The position numbers were made by a program, and so were the translations under genes. Of a stretch of 64,000 nucleotides of DNA, positions 1-8,887 are shown piece after piece. Each line of letters begins with the position of its first letter. The first letter of the stretch is position 1. The notes beneath the pieces were generated by a model, which saw nothing but the letters and a program-made list of their open reading frames with translations, was not told where the DNA came from and did not search any database. Source of the stretch: JACQFK01 sp036383955. Its GTDB lineage: Bacteria; Planctomycetota; MHYJ01; JACPRB01. Location: assembly GCA_036383955.1 (NCBI GenBank), contig DASVNH010000219.1:12120-76119 (forward strand). Reading direction: 5' to 3'.

Positions 1-794
1 TGGCGTGGAGCGACCTCTGCCCCGTGCTCCCCGGCGCTCCGCTCCTCGATCCCAAGGGCAGCCACCCGCCCTCCAAGCTCAGCGACCTCTGGTTCGGCAA
101 GTGGTGGTACTGGAAGAGCTATCCGGGGCACGGGTACGCGATCGACGACCTCCGCCTCGAAGCCTCGATCGAGCTCGAGCCCGACCCGGCCGTCGCGGCC
201 CCGCGCGTCCTCGCGAAGCTGAAGGCGGGGAAGCCGGTCACGATCGTGACGATGGGCGACTCGCTCACCGACTACGGCCACTGGGCCAACAAGCCGGTGA
301 ACTGGCCGACGCTGCTCAAGGAGAAGATCAAGGAGAAGTACAAAGTCGACGTGAAGATCGTGAATCCGGCCATCGGCGGCACGCAGATGCGGCAGGGGAT
401 CATCCTGATCCCGCGCTGGCACGCCGAGGCGCCCGAGCCCGACCTCGTCACGATCTGCTACGGCGGCAACGACTGGGAGTCGGGCATGCGCGGGCCGGCC
501 TTCACGGACACGTGCCGCTGGGCCGTCGACCGCGTCCGCCGCGCGACGCGAGGGAAGTCCGACGTGATCCTGATGACGACGGCCCCCTCGCTGGAGGGCT
601 GGATGACGACCTCGGAGCTCTCGGACGCCGTCCGGACCGTCGCGGCCGAGCGCAAGACGGGCCTGGCCGACATCCAGAAGGTCTTCCACGCCGCGCCCTC
701 GCGCGAGCCGCTCTTCTGCCGCGACAAGGTCCACATGGGCCCGGTCGGGCACGAGGCCATCGCCGCCGCCGTCCTCGCCGCGATCGAACGATAG
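1..794 (+). CDS. SGNH/GDSL-family hydrolase, 5' end outside window
   Basis: The frame is open from base 3 to a TAG stop, so the N-terminus lies before the window. Block I reads MGDSLTD (nucleophile Ser), block III GGND and block V DKVHMGPVGH with the Asp/His pair; these are the SGNH esterase/lipase landmarks. Family members deacylate carbohydrates or lipids, and secreted versions are common beside sulfatases in polysaccharide-degrading planctomycetes. The downstream sulfatase lies on the same strand, which fits that role, but the substrate cannot be told from sequence. The GTG at 24 is only an internal codon; the true start is not visible. Confidence 0.85.
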   Translation, partial: AWSDLCPVLPGAPLLDPKGSHPPSKLSDLWFGKWWYWKSYPGHGYAIDDLRLEASIELEPDPAVAAPRVLAKLKAGKPVTIVTMGDSLTDYGHWANKPVNWPTLLKEKIKEKYKVDVKIVNPAIGGTQMRQGIILIPRWHAEAPEPDLVTICYGGNDWESGMRGPAFTDTCRWAVDRVRRATRGKSDVILMTTAPSLEGWMTTSELSDAVRTVAAERKTGLADIQKVFHAAPSREPLFCRDKVHMGPVGHEAIAAAVLAAIER

Positions 795-796
795 TT

Positions 797-858
797 CTTA
801 GTCGTTGGTCCCTAGTGTCATCCCCAGGACGGGGTGAATCTAGAGACTAAAGACGAAG
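797..858. repeat. Intergenic hairpin with repeat-unit arms
   Basis: Two 19-bp arms (797-815 and 840-858) match as an inverted repeat at about 15 of 19 positions, and each contains CTAG at its inner end. The left arm is built of related units (TTAGTCG, TTGGTCC). The core carries ATCCCC and GGGGT, which can also pair. It fills the gap between the hydrolase and the sulfatase and may act as a terminator or be a small mobile repeat. Confidence 0.55.
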
Positions 859-901
859 GACTCCCCGTAACTGAGGGACGTCGGCCCGGGTTTACCTCTC
901 C

Positions 902-2326
902 ATGAAGATCCTCGCCTGCGCCCTGCTGCTGGCCCTGGGGCAGTCGACGCCCCCCGGCCCGAACATCATCGTCATCCTGGCGGACGACGTCGGGTACGGC
1001 GACCTCTCCTGCTACGGCGCCACGAAAGTCAAGACGCCGCACCTCGACCGCCTCGCGAAGGAGGGGCTGCGCTTCACCGACGGCCATTCGCCGGCGGGGA
1101 CTTGCACGCCGACGCGCTACGCGCTGCTGACGGGCGAGTACGCCTGGCGCAAGAAAGGCACGGGGATCCTGCCGGGCGACGCGGCGATGATCGTCGAGCC
1201 GGGCCGCGACACGCTGCCGTCGGTCCTGAAAAAGGCGGGCTACGCGACGGGCGCGGTGGGGAAGTGGCACCTGGGCCTCACCGAGGGCAAGCCCGACTGG
1301 AACGTCGAGATCAAGCCCGGCCCGCGCGAGATCGGCTTCGACCGGCATTTCCTGATCCCCGCCACCGGCGACCGCGTGCCCTGCGTCTACGTCGAGGACG
1401 GCAAGGTCGCGGACCTCGATCCGGCCGACCCGATCCGCGTGAGCTACGGGACCCCGATCGGCGACGAGCCGACGGGCAAGAACAACCCCGAGCTCCTGAC
1501 CGTGATGAAGCACTCCCACGGCCACGACAACACGATCGTCAACGGCATCGGCCGCATCGGCTTCATGACGGGCGGCAAGAGCGCGCGCTGGAAGGACGAG
1601 GACATGGCCGACGTCCTCGCGAAGAAGGCCGTCGAGTACATCGAAGCCAACAAGGACCGGCGCTTCTTCCTCTATTTCGCCACGCACGACATCCACGTGC
1701 CCCGCGTGCCGCACAAGCGCTTCCAGGGCACCAGCGGCTGCGGGACCCGCGGCGACGCGATCCACCAGCTCGACTTCCAGGTGGGCGCGGTGCTGGAGGC
1801 GCTCGACCGCCTGGGCCTTGCGAAGGACACGCTCGTCGTGTTCTCGAGCGACAACGGTCCGGTGATCGACGACGGCTACCAGGACGGCGCCGTGAAGGAC
1901 CTCGGCGACCACAAGCCGGCGGGTCCGCTCAGCGGCGGCAAGTACAGCGACTTCGAGGGCGGCACGCGCGTCCCGTTCCTCGCCCGCTGGCCCGCGCGGG
2001 TGAAGCCGGGGACGTCGGACGCCCTCGTCTGCCAGGTCGACTTCCTGGCGTCCTTCGCGAAGCTGAACGGCCGCTCCGAGACGGGGGCGGACGGGCAGGA
2101 CACGCTGGCGGCGCTGCTGGGGGAGTCGAAGACCGGCCGCGAGACGCTCGTCGAGCAGGCGAAGAGCCTCTCGCTCCGGCAGGGGACCTGGAAGCTGATT
2201 CCGGGCAAGGAGCCGAAGCTGTTTCAGCTTGCCGACGACCTGGGCGAGACGAAGAACCTGGCGGCGACGCGCCCCGAGAAGGTCGCCGAGATGACGGCGC
2301 TGCTGGAGAAGATCAAGGCCCGCTGA
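902..2326 (+). CDS. Secreted formylglycine-dependent sulfatase
   Basis: A 474-residue sulfatase. After a short hydrophobic leader (MKILACALLLALG) comes the first metal-binding segment NIIVILADDVGYGDLS, then the maturation motif CTPTR near residue 68, whose Cys is converted to formylglycine, and the GKWHLG motif near residue 120. SSDNGPV lies in the distal metal site. It should hydrolyse sulfate esters, probably of sulfated polysaccharides, outside the cytoplasm. No clear Shine-Dalgarno precedes the ATG. Its last 14 bp overlap the convergent HEAT-repeat gene. Confidence 0.93.
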   Translation: MKILACALLLALGQSTPPGPNIIVILADDVGYGDLSCYGATKVKTPHLDRLAKEGLRFTDGHSPAGTCTPTRYALLTGEYAWRKKGTGILPGDAAMIVEPGRDTLPSVLKKAGYATGAVGKWHLGLTEGKPDWNVEIKPGPREIGFDRHFLIPATGDRVPCVYVEDGKVADLDPADPIRVSYGTPIGDEPTGKNNPELLTVMKHSHGHDNTIVNGIGRIGFMTGGKSARWKDEDMADVLAKKAVEYIEANKDRRFFLYFATHDIHVPRVPHKRFQGTSGCGTRGDAIHQLDFQVGAVLEALDRLGLAKDTLVVFSSDNGPVIDDGYQDGAVKDLGDHKPAGPLSGGKYSDFEGGTRVPFLARWPARVKPGTSDALVCQVDFLASFAKLNGRSETGADGQDTLAALLGESKTGRETLVEQAKSLSLRQGTWKLIPGKEPKLFQLADDLGETKNLAATRPEKVAEMTALLEKIKAR

Positions 2327-3185
2327 AGCGGCGGAGCAGGCGCGCGCGTTCGTCCGCGGGCAGGTCGGCCGAAATCTCGCGGAGGAGGGGCAGGGAGCGC
2401 TCGCTTCCGAATTCGGCGAGGGCTTCGGCGATTTCGAGGCGCCGCGGATAGCTGACCTCGGGCGCCAGGGCGATCAGGGGGGCCTCGGCGGCGGGCCCGG
2501 TGGCGCGGAGGATGCGGATCCCCCAGACGAGGAGGCCGGCCTTCTCGCGGATCGCCTTCGCGATCCGCTCGGACTGGTCGCCCGCGCCGAAGGCCTCCAG
2601 GACGCGGGCCGCGCCCAGCAGGCCGCCGCCTTCCGCGACGAAGAGCTCCACCGCCCGCGGGACCGCGACGCGCGCGCCCATCGCGACGAGGACCTCCGCC
2701 GCCAGACCGGACGTCCGCGCGTCGTCCAGGTAGCCGATCAGCGGCGCCGGGTCCGCGGGCGGGTGGCGGCGCAGCGCCGCCAGCGCGAAGTGCCGCGCGC
2801 CCTCGGCGGGATCGGCGAGCAGCGGGAGCAGCAGCTTCCCGGCCTCGCCGGCGGGCAGGCGGGCGAGGGCCTCGAGCACCCGCGCGATCGCCGCCTCCCG
2901 CGCCGGCTGGCCGGGGCCGCCGATCAGGTCGGAGAATTCCCGGAGCTCCCGGACCGTGCCGGGCAGGATCGCGACCCACGTGGCGTGAACGCGGATCCGC
3001 TCCTCGAGGAAGCGGGCCTCGGGCTCGGGACGTCGACGCAGCGCCTCCAGCACCGGCGGCAGCAGGCGGCCGGGAAGCTCGAGCACGGCCTTCTCGGCCC
3101 GCACGCGGATCTCCACGTCCTCCGCCGAGAGCCGCTCGGCGAGGGCGTCGAGGTCCTGAAGCGGGAGCAGGCAGAGGAGGAACAT
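2313..3185 (-). CDS. HEAT-repeat-like protein of unknown function
   Basis: A 290-residue protein with a brief hydrophobic start (MFLLCLLPLQ) followed by repeated helix pairs rich in Leu, Ala and Arg, with PLL and RAR turns typical of HEAT/ARM-type repeats. No catalytic motif is visible. It starts 9 bp after the ArsR-type regulator on the same strand, so the two are probably co-transcribed. Its C-terminus overlaps the end of the sulfatase gene. Confidence 0.7.
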   Translation of the reverse strand: MFLLCLLPLQDLDALAERLSAEDVEIRVRAEKAVLELPGRLLPPVLEALRRRPEPEARFLEERIRVHATWVAILPGTVRELREFSDLIGGPGQPAREAAIARVLEALARLPAGEAGKLLLPLLADPAEGARHFALAALRRHPPADPAPLIGYLDDARTSGLAAEVLVAMGARVAVPRAVELFVAEGGGLLGAARVLEAFGAGDQSERIAKAIREKAGLLVWGIRILRATGPAAEAPLIALAPEVSYPRRLEIAEALAEFGSERSLPLLREISADLPADERARLLRRFSGP

Positions 3186-3194
3186 CCGTATGTC

Positions 3195-3488
3195 TTACGC
3201 CCCGTCGAAGGCGGCGGGGTCCCTGGCGAAGCGCGACAGGAGGTCGAGCGCCTCCGTCGAGGGCGTGCAATGGACCCACCAGCGGTCCTTGACGCGGTCG
3301 ATGAGACCGGCGGCGGCGAGGCCGGCGACGTGGTGGGAGACGGCGGGCTGCTTCATCTTGAGGGCGGAGCAGATCTGCTCGATGGTGATGCCCTTCTTGG
3401 CGCGGGCGGCGGACTTGCAGATCTGCTGATAGACCTTGAGCCGGTTCGGATTTGAAAGCGCCCGAAATACAGCCGCCACCCCGGCCAT
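3195..3488 (-). CDS. ArsR-family winged-helix regulator
   Basis: 97 residues with the ArsR-type winged helix: FRALSNPNRLKVYQQIC at the N-terminus and recognition helix KMKQPAVSHHVAGLAAAGLI, followed by a wing. The usual metal-binding CxCxxC in the recognition helix is absent; the only Cys residues are in QICKSA, EQICSA and HCTP, so it may sense something other than As or Cd. The unusually AT-rich stretch just upstream (about 3530-3555, with TAATAT on the minus strand) is a plausible promoter and operator. It heads a two-gene unit with the HEAT protein. Confidence 0.85.
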   Translation of the reverse strand: MAGVAAVFRALSNPNRLKVYQQICKSAARAKKGITIEQICSALKMKQPAVSHHVAGLAAAGLIDRVKDRWWVHCTPSTEALDLLSRFARDPAAFDGA

Positions 3489-3583
3489 GCGTTCTTCCCG
3501 CGACCCCTCGGCCGCTCCCCCGCGGCCGTCGAATCATATTACAACACTCTAATGCGGTTGGGAACGTTTACGCGCGGCGCGGC

Positions 3584-5236
3584 TCAACTTTCGTAGAGGC
3601 CGGAAATGACGGAGGCGTACTTTTTCTCGACGGCCCGGCGCTTGACCTTCATCGTGGGGGTGAGCTCGCCGCCTTCGATCGTGAAGTCCTGGTCGAGCAT
3701 GGCGAACTTCACGATCTTCTCGTGGTGGGGCAGGTCCTTGTTGACGGCCTCGACGGCCTCCCCGACCCGCTCGCGGGTGGCGCCGGGGGCCGCCACGATG
3801 AGCGCGGCGGGGAACTTCTGGCGGTCGCCGATCACGATCGCGTTGAGCACGTGCGGGCTCAGCTTGAGCTTGTTCTCGATGGGCTGGGGGGCGATGTACT
3901 TGCCGTTCGACGTCTTGAGCAGGTCCTTCTTGCGGTCGGTGATGCGCAGGAAGCCGTCGGCGTCGAGCTCGCCGATGTCGCCCGTCGCGAACCAGCCGTC
4001 CTTCAGCACGGCGGCCGTGTCCTCCGGCCGGTTGAGGTAGCCCTTCATGATGTTGGGCCCGCGCGCGAGGATCTCGCCGTCCGCGGCGATCTTGATCTCC
4101 ACGCCCGGGATCGGCGGCCCCACCGTGCCCAGCTTCGTCTTCTTCGACAGGTTGATGCAGAGCACCGGCGACGTCTCCGTCAGGCCGTAGCCCTCCAGGA
4201 CCGTGAAGCCGAGCGACCAGAGGTACTCGTTGACGTCCCGGGACAGCGCGCCGCCGCCCGAGACGAGCAGCCGCATCCGGCCGCCCAGGCGCTTCGCCAT
4301 CTTGCCCAGCGCGAGCCAGCGGGCGATCGACATCCGCAGGCGCAGCCCCAGCGGCGCCCGCTCGCCGCGCCGGCGGTACTCCGCCTCCGCCCCGCCGGTC
4401 TTCCGCGCCCACTCGAAGAGCCCGCGCTTCCAGCCGGGCATCTTGGCCGTCGACTCGCGCACCTTGGCGTAGATCTTCTCGTAGAAGCGCGGGACCGCCC
4501 CCATCAGCGTGGGACGGATCTCCGCGAGGTTCGGGACGACCTTGTCGACGTCCTCCGCGTGCGCGATCGCCGCGCCCTTCCAGAAGAGCGCGTAGTCGAG
4601 GATGCGCTCGAAGCTGTGCGAGAGGGGCAGGAAGGAGAGGACGACGTCCTCCGCCGAGCAGTCCAGGATCGAGCAGCAGGTCGTCAGGTTGGAGACCAGG
4701 TTCCGCTGCGTGAGCATCACGCCCTTCGGAACGCCGGTCGTGCCCGAGGTGTAGATCAGGGTCGCCAGGTCGTCCGCCGCGATCGCCACGCGGGGCGGCT
4801 CGCCCTTTCCCGCGATGAACTCGGCGAAGGGCGTCGTGCCCGGCGCGGGATCGAACGCGATCGCCTTCAGGTCCCCGACCTTGGCCGCCTGCCCGGCGTT
4901 CTCCACGAAGACCGCCTTGGCGCCCGCGTCCTTCAGGATGAACTGGACCTGGTCGGCGGGCAGGGTGGAGTAGATCGGGACGTCGGCGACGCCGAGGAGC
5001 TGGCAGGCCCAGTCGGCGACGGCCCACTCGTAGCGGTTGTAGGAGAGGATCGCCACGCGGTCGCCGCGGCCGATGCCGAGCGCGGCGAGGGCGGCGGCGC
5101 AGCCGCGGACGTCGCGGTCGAGCGCGGCCGCCGATACGGGCTCCCAGGCCCCGTTCCGCTTCCGCAGGTAGCGGTCGGGCTTGGGGTTCCGTTCCATCGA
5201 CAGCCGATAGACGTCGCCGAGCGTGACGGGCTCCAC
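3584..5236 (-). CDS. Long-chain acyl-CoA synthetase (AMP-forming)
   Basis: A 550-residue ANL-superfamily ligase. The P-loop-like YTSGTTGVPKGVMLTQRN lies near residue 190, GYGLTETSP near 345, TGDIGELDADGFLRITDRKKD near 415 and the C-terminal catalytic Lys segment TPTMKVKRR near 525. The architecture, including the LLKTSNGKYIAPQPIEN hinge, fits FadD15-type long-chain fatty acyl-CoA synthetases, which activate fatty acids via acyl-AMP for lipid synthesis or beta-oxidation. It stands alone, upstream of the ArsR gene on the same strand. Confidence 0.93.
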   Translation of the reverse strand: MEPVTLGDVYRLSMERNPKPDRYLRKRNGAWEPVSAAALDRDVRGCAAALAALGIGRGDRVAILSYNRYEWAVADWACQLLGVADVPIYSTLPADQVQFILKDAGAKAVFVENAGQAAKVGDLKAIAFDPAPGTTPFAEFIAGKGEPPRVAIAADDLATLIYTSGTTGVPKGVMLTQRNLVSNLTTCCSILDCSAEDVVLSFLPLSHSFERILDYALFWKGAAIAHAEDVDKVVPNLAEIRPTLMGAVPRFYEKIYAKVRESTAKMPGWKRGLFEWARKTGGAEAEYRRRGERAPLGLRLRMSIARWLALGKMAKRLGGRMRLLVSGGGALSRDVNEYLWSLGFTVLEGYGLTETSPVLCINLSKKTKLGTVGPPIPGVEIKIAADGEILARGPNIMKGYLNRPEDTAAVLKDGWFATGDIGELDADGFLRITDRKKDLLKTSNGKYIAPQPIENKLKLSPHVLNAIVIGDRQKFPAALIVAAPGATRERVGEAVEAVNKDLPHHEKIVKFAMLDQDFTIEGGELTPTMKVKRRAVEKKYASVISGLYES

Positions 5237-5282
5237 GAATCTCAGTCTAGCAGAAAGGGTGCCATCGGATTAAGATCGAGCC

Positions 5283-5912
5283 ATGAAGCGGGCGCTGTGC
5301 ATCCTTTTGCTCGCGGGTTGCGGCGGGGCCTCGAGCGTCATCGAGGAGGTCCCGCCGGATCTGCGGAAGACGACGTCCGTGGTGCCGCCCCTCGCGGACC
5401 GCTATCCCTACGCCGATCCGTCGGGCGTCGAGCCCGGCCGCTGGGCGAAATACCGGGAGGGGGAGCGGGTCTTCACGCTGGCGGTGGCGGCGCGCGTCCC
5501 GGAAGGGACCTGGATGGAGGTCGTCGAGGAGAGCGCGGCGAGCGCCTGCCTGGTGGCGCCGGACGGCGCGGTGCTGAAGGCGTACTGGCAGGAGCCCGGC
5601 GGGCCCGCGCGGGAGCAGCCGCTCGACCAGCGGGCGGAGCCGGCGGCGCCGAAGCGCGCGGAGTCGTCGCGCGAGGTCGCCGAGGAGAAGGTCAAGATCG
5701 GCGGGCGGGAGCTCGCGGCCAAGGCCGTCCGCCTGCGCCTGGAGGACCTGGAAGGGCGCCTGGTGAAGGAGACCTGGGTCTGGCATGCCGACGTCCCGCC
5801 GCTCTACGCGGGCGGCGAGCTGGGCGGCCTCGTCCGGCGGGAGACGTCGCGGGGCAAGGTCGAGCTGCTCGACTTCGGCGCGGCCGCGAAGCCCGCGGTC
5901 CAGCGGCCTTGA
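5283..5912 (+). CDS. Putative lipoprotein
   Basis: A 209-residue protein with a lipoprotein signal: MKRALCILLLAGC ends in a lipobox with Cys at residue 13. The mature part is predicted to be mostly beta and charged, with no recognised domain. It diverges from the acyl-CoA ligase, with only 46 bp between the starts. Confidence 0.65.
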   Translation: MKRALCILLLAGCGGASSVIEEVPPDLRKTTSVVPPLADRYPYADPSGVEPGRWAKYREGERVFTLAVAARVPEGTWMEVVEESAASACLVAPDGAVLKAYWQEPGGPAREQPLDQRAEPAAPKRAESSREVAEEKVKIGGRELAAKAVRLRLEDLEGRLVKETWVWHADVPPLYAGGELGGLVRRETSRGKVELLDFGAAAKPAVQRP

Positions 5913-5916
5913 CGCT

Positions 5917-5981
5917 CACCACAAAGACACGAAGGCATTCTTTGGCGGGTGGGCCGACGTCCTGAATCGGCTTCGTGGTGC
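5917..5981. repeat. Intergenic hairpin between convergent genes
   Basis: The gap between two convergent stops contains CACCACAAAGACACGAAG on the left and CTTCGTGGTG on the right, which pair as the two arms of an imperfect hairpin. The left arm is made of ACAAAG/ACACGAAG-type units, a kind of simple intergenic repeat seen in several bacterial phyla. It could serve as a bidirectional terminator. Confidence 0.5.
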
Positions 5982-5983
5982 CG

Positions 5984-6376
5984 TTACTTCTCGTCGCAGG
6001 GGGCGCGGCCGACCCGGTGCAGCTTCCACTCGCGGCCTTCCTTGACGAAGCACCACGCGCGGTCGCCCATGCGCGCCTCCCAGTGGTCCGGGACGGCGGC
6101 GCAGGGCGCGGTCGTCAGCGTGCCCTGGGGGGCGCGGGCGTCGTAGGACGCGAGGAATTCTTCCTTCGGCAGGGAGTGGCCGTCGACCTTCACCACGTCG
6201 GCGGCGATCTGCCGCGCGGCGTCCCTGCGTTTGCCCGGCAGCAGGGACATGTGGAACTGGGTGAAGGTCCAGCGGACGGCGTTCTCGGGGCGGCTCCAGT
6301 GCCAGACGGCGAAGGCGCCCGCGCCGGAGCCGAGCACGAGCAGGCCGAAGACCCAGACGCGGCCGGACCTCTTCAC
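5984..6376 (-). CDS. Small membrane-anchored protein of unknown function
   Basis: 130 residues from a GTG start: one N-terminal transmembrane segment (VWVFGLLVLGSGAGAFAVWHW) then a soluble domain with PCAAVPDHWEARMGDRAWCFVKEG, reminiscent of small ligand-binding domains of the NTF2-like or DUF4878 type, though I cannot confirm either. The GTG overlaps the stop of the upstream gene (GTGA), which argues for this start and for translational coupling. Confidence 0.7.
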   Translation of the reverse strand: MKRSGRVWVFGLLVLGSGAGAFAVWHWSRPENAVRWTFTQFHMSLLPGKRRDAARQIAADVVKVDGHSLPKEEFLASYDARAPQGTLTTAPCAAVPDHWEARMGDRAWCFVKEGREWKLHRVGRAPCDEK

Positions 6377-6753
6377 GGCGCGAGGTCCCGCTCCAGGGCG
6401 TCGCAGGGCCCCGTCACCGTGACGACCCAGGTCATCCAGAGCGCGCCGAGCAGGGCGAGGGCGGCGACGTTGACGCGCAGCGCGACTTCCTTCCGCTCGA
6501 TCCCCACCTCCTTCACGAGCATCGCGAGGGCGAAGAGCAGGAAGGCGGCGGCGTAGAGCGGGGCGGGCGTCTCGACGAGCAGGCGGGCGGGCAGCGGCGC
6601 GTCGTAGAGGTGCTCGGCGAAGTAGCGCCCGTAGCGCCGGCGCGAGAGCACCGTGTGGATCGCGAAGGCGGCGTAGCCGAGGATGTCGATGAGCAGCAGC
6701 ACCACGCTGGCGGTGATGGGAGAACGGTCTTCGGGGGCGGCGGAGGACGTCAC
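6373..6753 (-). CDS. Small integral membrane protein
   Basis: 126 residues with three hydrophobic segments (about residues 15-35, 65-82 and 93-112) and a basic SRRRYGRYF loop. No family was recognised. It lies 3 bp downstream of the RsbU-type phosphatase and overlaps the next gene by 4 bp, so all three are probably one operon. Confidence 0.65.
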   Translation of the reverse strand: MTSSAAPEDRSPITASVVLLLIDILGYAAFAIHTVLSRRRYGRYFAEHLYDAPLPARLLVETPAPLYAAAFLLFALAMLVKEVGIERKEVALRVNVAALALLGALWMTWVVTVTGPCDALERDLAP

Positions 6754-6756
6754 GTC

Positions 6757-7764
6757 CTACCCCTCGATGATGGGCTCCTTCACCGAGTCCTCTTCGGAGA
6801 CGGTGCGGCCGGTGACGATGGTGATGTCGTCGTGCTGGGGGGCTTCGCCCTGGTGGGCCTCGACCTCGCTGACGAGGAGCGAAAGGAACTCGCTGGAGCT
6901 CTTGTCGGCGAGCTGCTTGCAGCGCAGGTAGAAGCGGTTCTGGCCGTAGAGCTCCTGCGCCGTGTTCATCGACTCGATCACGCCGTCCGTGTAGAGGATG
7001 AAGCGGTCGCCCTTGAAGAGCTGGATCTTCTGCTCTTTCAGCGTCTTGTCGAAGAGCGGGCCCTTGTCGATGCCCAGCGCCAGGCCGTTCGGGTTCACCA
7101 GGTGGCAGGTGTTCGACGCCTTCCGCCACAGCACCATCGGGTTGTGGCCGGCGGAGACGGCGGACAGGATGCCCTTCTGGAGGGACAGGATCATGTAGAA
7201 GACCGTGACGAACATGCCGCGCTTGATGTCGTGGTAGAGGACCTTGTTCACGCGCTGCAGCGTCTCGGCCGGCGACAGCGTCCGCACCGCCTCGCTCTTC
7301 ACGAGGGCGCGCGTCTCCGTCATCACGATCGAGCCGGGGATGCCCTTGCCCGAGACGTCCGCCACCAGGATGCCCAGGTGGTCGGCGTCGATCTCGATGA
7401 AGTCGTAGTAGTCGCCCCCGACTTCCCGCGACGGCCGGTAATACGCCGACACGTCGTAGCCGGGCAGCTGGGGGACCTTGCGGGGCAGCAGGTTCGCCTG
7501 CAGCTCCTCCGCGATGGCGAGCTCGTGGTCGAGCATCTTGCGCTCGACGTCCGACAACTCCTCGTCGTTGGACTTGTTGCGGAGGAGGCCCATGCGCTGG
7601 CGGAGGGCCATGCGCTTCTGGGCTTTCAGGCGCAGGAGGGAAACGGAGGAGGGCGTCGAACCCATGGCCGGCATCGGCGGCGGGGTATTGAGCGGCTTGC
7701 GGCCGATCTCCCCGCCCCCGGTCAGCGGCCGACGGAACGGCCGGTTGGGTCTGTTGAGCGCCAT
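6757..7764 (-). CDS. PP2C-type (SpoIIE/RsbU) serine phosphatase
   Basis: A 335-residue protein with a disordered Pro/Arg-rich N-terminus, a coiled-coil linker (about residues 65-100, ending AIAEELQANLLP) and a SpoIIE/RsbU phosphatase domain. Metal-binding motifs are visible: GGDYYDFI, LVADVSGKG, SAGHNPMVLW, FILYTDGVIE and HDDITIVTGR. Such proteins dephosphorylate anti-sigma-factor antagonists in partner-switching pathways. No sensor domain is fused, so the signal probably comes from a partner. A divergent cNMP-binding gene starts 88 bp away. Confidence 0.92.
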   Translation of the reverse strand: MALNRPNRPFRRPLTGGGEIGRKPLNTPPPMPAMGSTPSSVSLLRLKAQKRMALRQRMGLLRNKSNDEELSDVERKMLDHELAIAEELQANLLPRKVPQLPGYDVSAYYRPSREVGGDYYDFIEIDADHLGILVADVSGKGIPGSIVMTETRALVKSEAVRTLSPAETLQRVNKVLYHDIKRGMFVTVFYMILSLQKGILSAVSAGHNPMVLWRKASNTCHLVNPNGLALGIDKGPLFDKTLKEQKIQLFKGDRFILYTDGVIESMNTAQELYGQNRFYLRCKQLADKSSSEFLSLLVSEVEAHQGEAPQHDDITIVTGRTVSEEDSVKEPIIEG

Positions 7765-7852
7765 ACGGAACCCTTGGATTATAGGCTCCGGGGTAGGAAA
7801 AAGGAAACGGAAAGGTCCGGGGAAGCGGATTGCCTGCTATTCTACCCCCGCC

Positions 7853-8323
7853 ATGTTCACGCGCGACTTCCTCCGCGCCACGCCGCTCTTCGCGGCGCTC
7901 GGGGACGCCGACGCCGACGCCCTCGTCGCGCTCGGCCGCGAGGAGACCTACAAGAAGGGCCAGGTGATCTTCCGCGAGCGCGAGCCCAGCGGAAAGCTCT
8001 ACCTCGTCGTCGCCGGCGTCGTCGAAATCTCCAAGCTCAGCCCCGGCTCCGAGCGCCCGGCCGCCCTGGCCCGGCTCGAGCGGGGCGACATCCTCGGCGA
8101 AGTCTCCGCCTTCGACGGCGCGCCGCGGACGGCCACGGCCTCCGCCGCCGTCACCCCCGAGGCCCGGGTGGCCGTCTGGGACATGGAGGACTTCCAGTCC
8201 TTCCTGGCGGCCCGACCCGTGGTGGCGTCCGACATCCTCCGCCGCCTCGTGAAGACCCTCGGGGAGCGCCTGAGGCGGACCTCGGAGGCCGTGCAGGTCC
8301 TGATCCGCGCCCTGGGGCACTAA
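7853..8323 (+). CDS. Cyclic-nucleotide-binding domain protein
   Basis: 156 residues forming a single CAP_ED/cNMP-binding beta-roll: LFAALGDADADALVALGREETYKKGQVIF at the start and LERGDILGEVSAFDGAPRTATASA as the phosphate-binding cassette (GE...RTA). No helix-turn-helix follows, so it is a stand-alone sensor rather than a CRP-type regulator. The ATG at 7853 is chosen because it begins exactly at the conserved fold. An ECF sigma gene follows immediately. Confidence 0.88.
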   Translation: MFTRDFLRATPLFAALGDADADALVALGREETYKKGQVIFREREPSGKLYLVVAGVVEISKLSPGSERPAALARLERGDILGEVSAFDGAPRTATASAAVTPEARVAVWDMEDFQSFLAARPVVASDILRRLVKTLGERLRRTSEAVQVLIRALGH

Positions 8324-8365
8324 GTGAGGAATAGTCCGGGGCTCCCGCCGGTTCCATCTTCAGGG

Positions 8366-8887
8366 ATGGACGTCCGCGCGGAGTTCGAGGCCCAGGCGCT
8401 GCCGCTGGCGGACGCCCTTTACCGGACGGCGGTTCGGATGACCGGGGCGCCGGCGTCCGCGGAGGACCTCGTGCAGGACGCGTACCTGAAGGCGTTCCGG
8501 GCGTTCGGCCGCTTCGAAAAAGGCACGAACTTCAAGGCCTGGATCTTCACCATCCTCACGAACACGTTCATCAACGAATACCGCCGGAAGTCGGCCGCCC
8601 CCACGGATTTCACGGAGGCGGAGCCGGAGGGCGAGGTCGAGGCCGTCCATTTGAAGGCGGAGGACGTCGACCGCCTGGGCGACCACCTCGGCGACGAGGC
8701 GGCGCGGGCCCTGGCGAAGGTGCCGCCGGAATTCCGGCTGCCCTTCCTGCTGTCGACCTTCGAAGACCTGAGCTACAAGGAGATCGCGGGAGTGCTGGGG
8801 ATTCCGATCGGGACGGTGATGAGCCGCCTGTTCCGCGCGCGGCGGATCCTGCGCGAGGAGCTGGCGGCGGCGGGGGCGCGGGCATGA
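8366..8887 (+). CDS. ECF-type RNA polymerase sigma factor
   Basis: 173 residues. Region 2 (ALYRTAVRMTGAPASAEDLVQDAYLKAFRAF... FKAWIFTILTNTFINEYRRK) and region 4 (KVPPEFRLPFLLSTFEDLSYKEIAGVLGIPIGTVMSRLFRARRIL) are both clear. It shares ATGA with the downstream zinc-finger anti-sigma gene. An in-frame GTG at 8324 would add 14 residues; ATG 8366 is preferred because homology begins there. Confidence 0.92.
   Translation: MDVRAEFEAQALPLADALYRTAVRMTGAPASAEDLVQDAYLKAFRAFGRFEKGTNFKAWIFTILTNTFINEYRRKSAAPTDFTEAEPEGEVEAVHLKAEDVDRLGDHLGDEAARALAKVPPEFRLPFLLSTFEDLSYKEIAGVLGIPIGTVMSRLFRARRILREELAAAGARA

Noticed and set aside
3452..5965. 837-codon plus-strand ORF opposite the acyl-CoA ligase
   Set aside because: Arg/Asp/Val-rich frame typical of antisense reading in high-GC DNA; the ligase motifs are on the other strand.
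5984..8320. 778-codon minus-strand ORF
   Set aside because: Its upper part is the antisense/other frame of the phosphatase and cNMP genes; the true gene is the last 130 codons.
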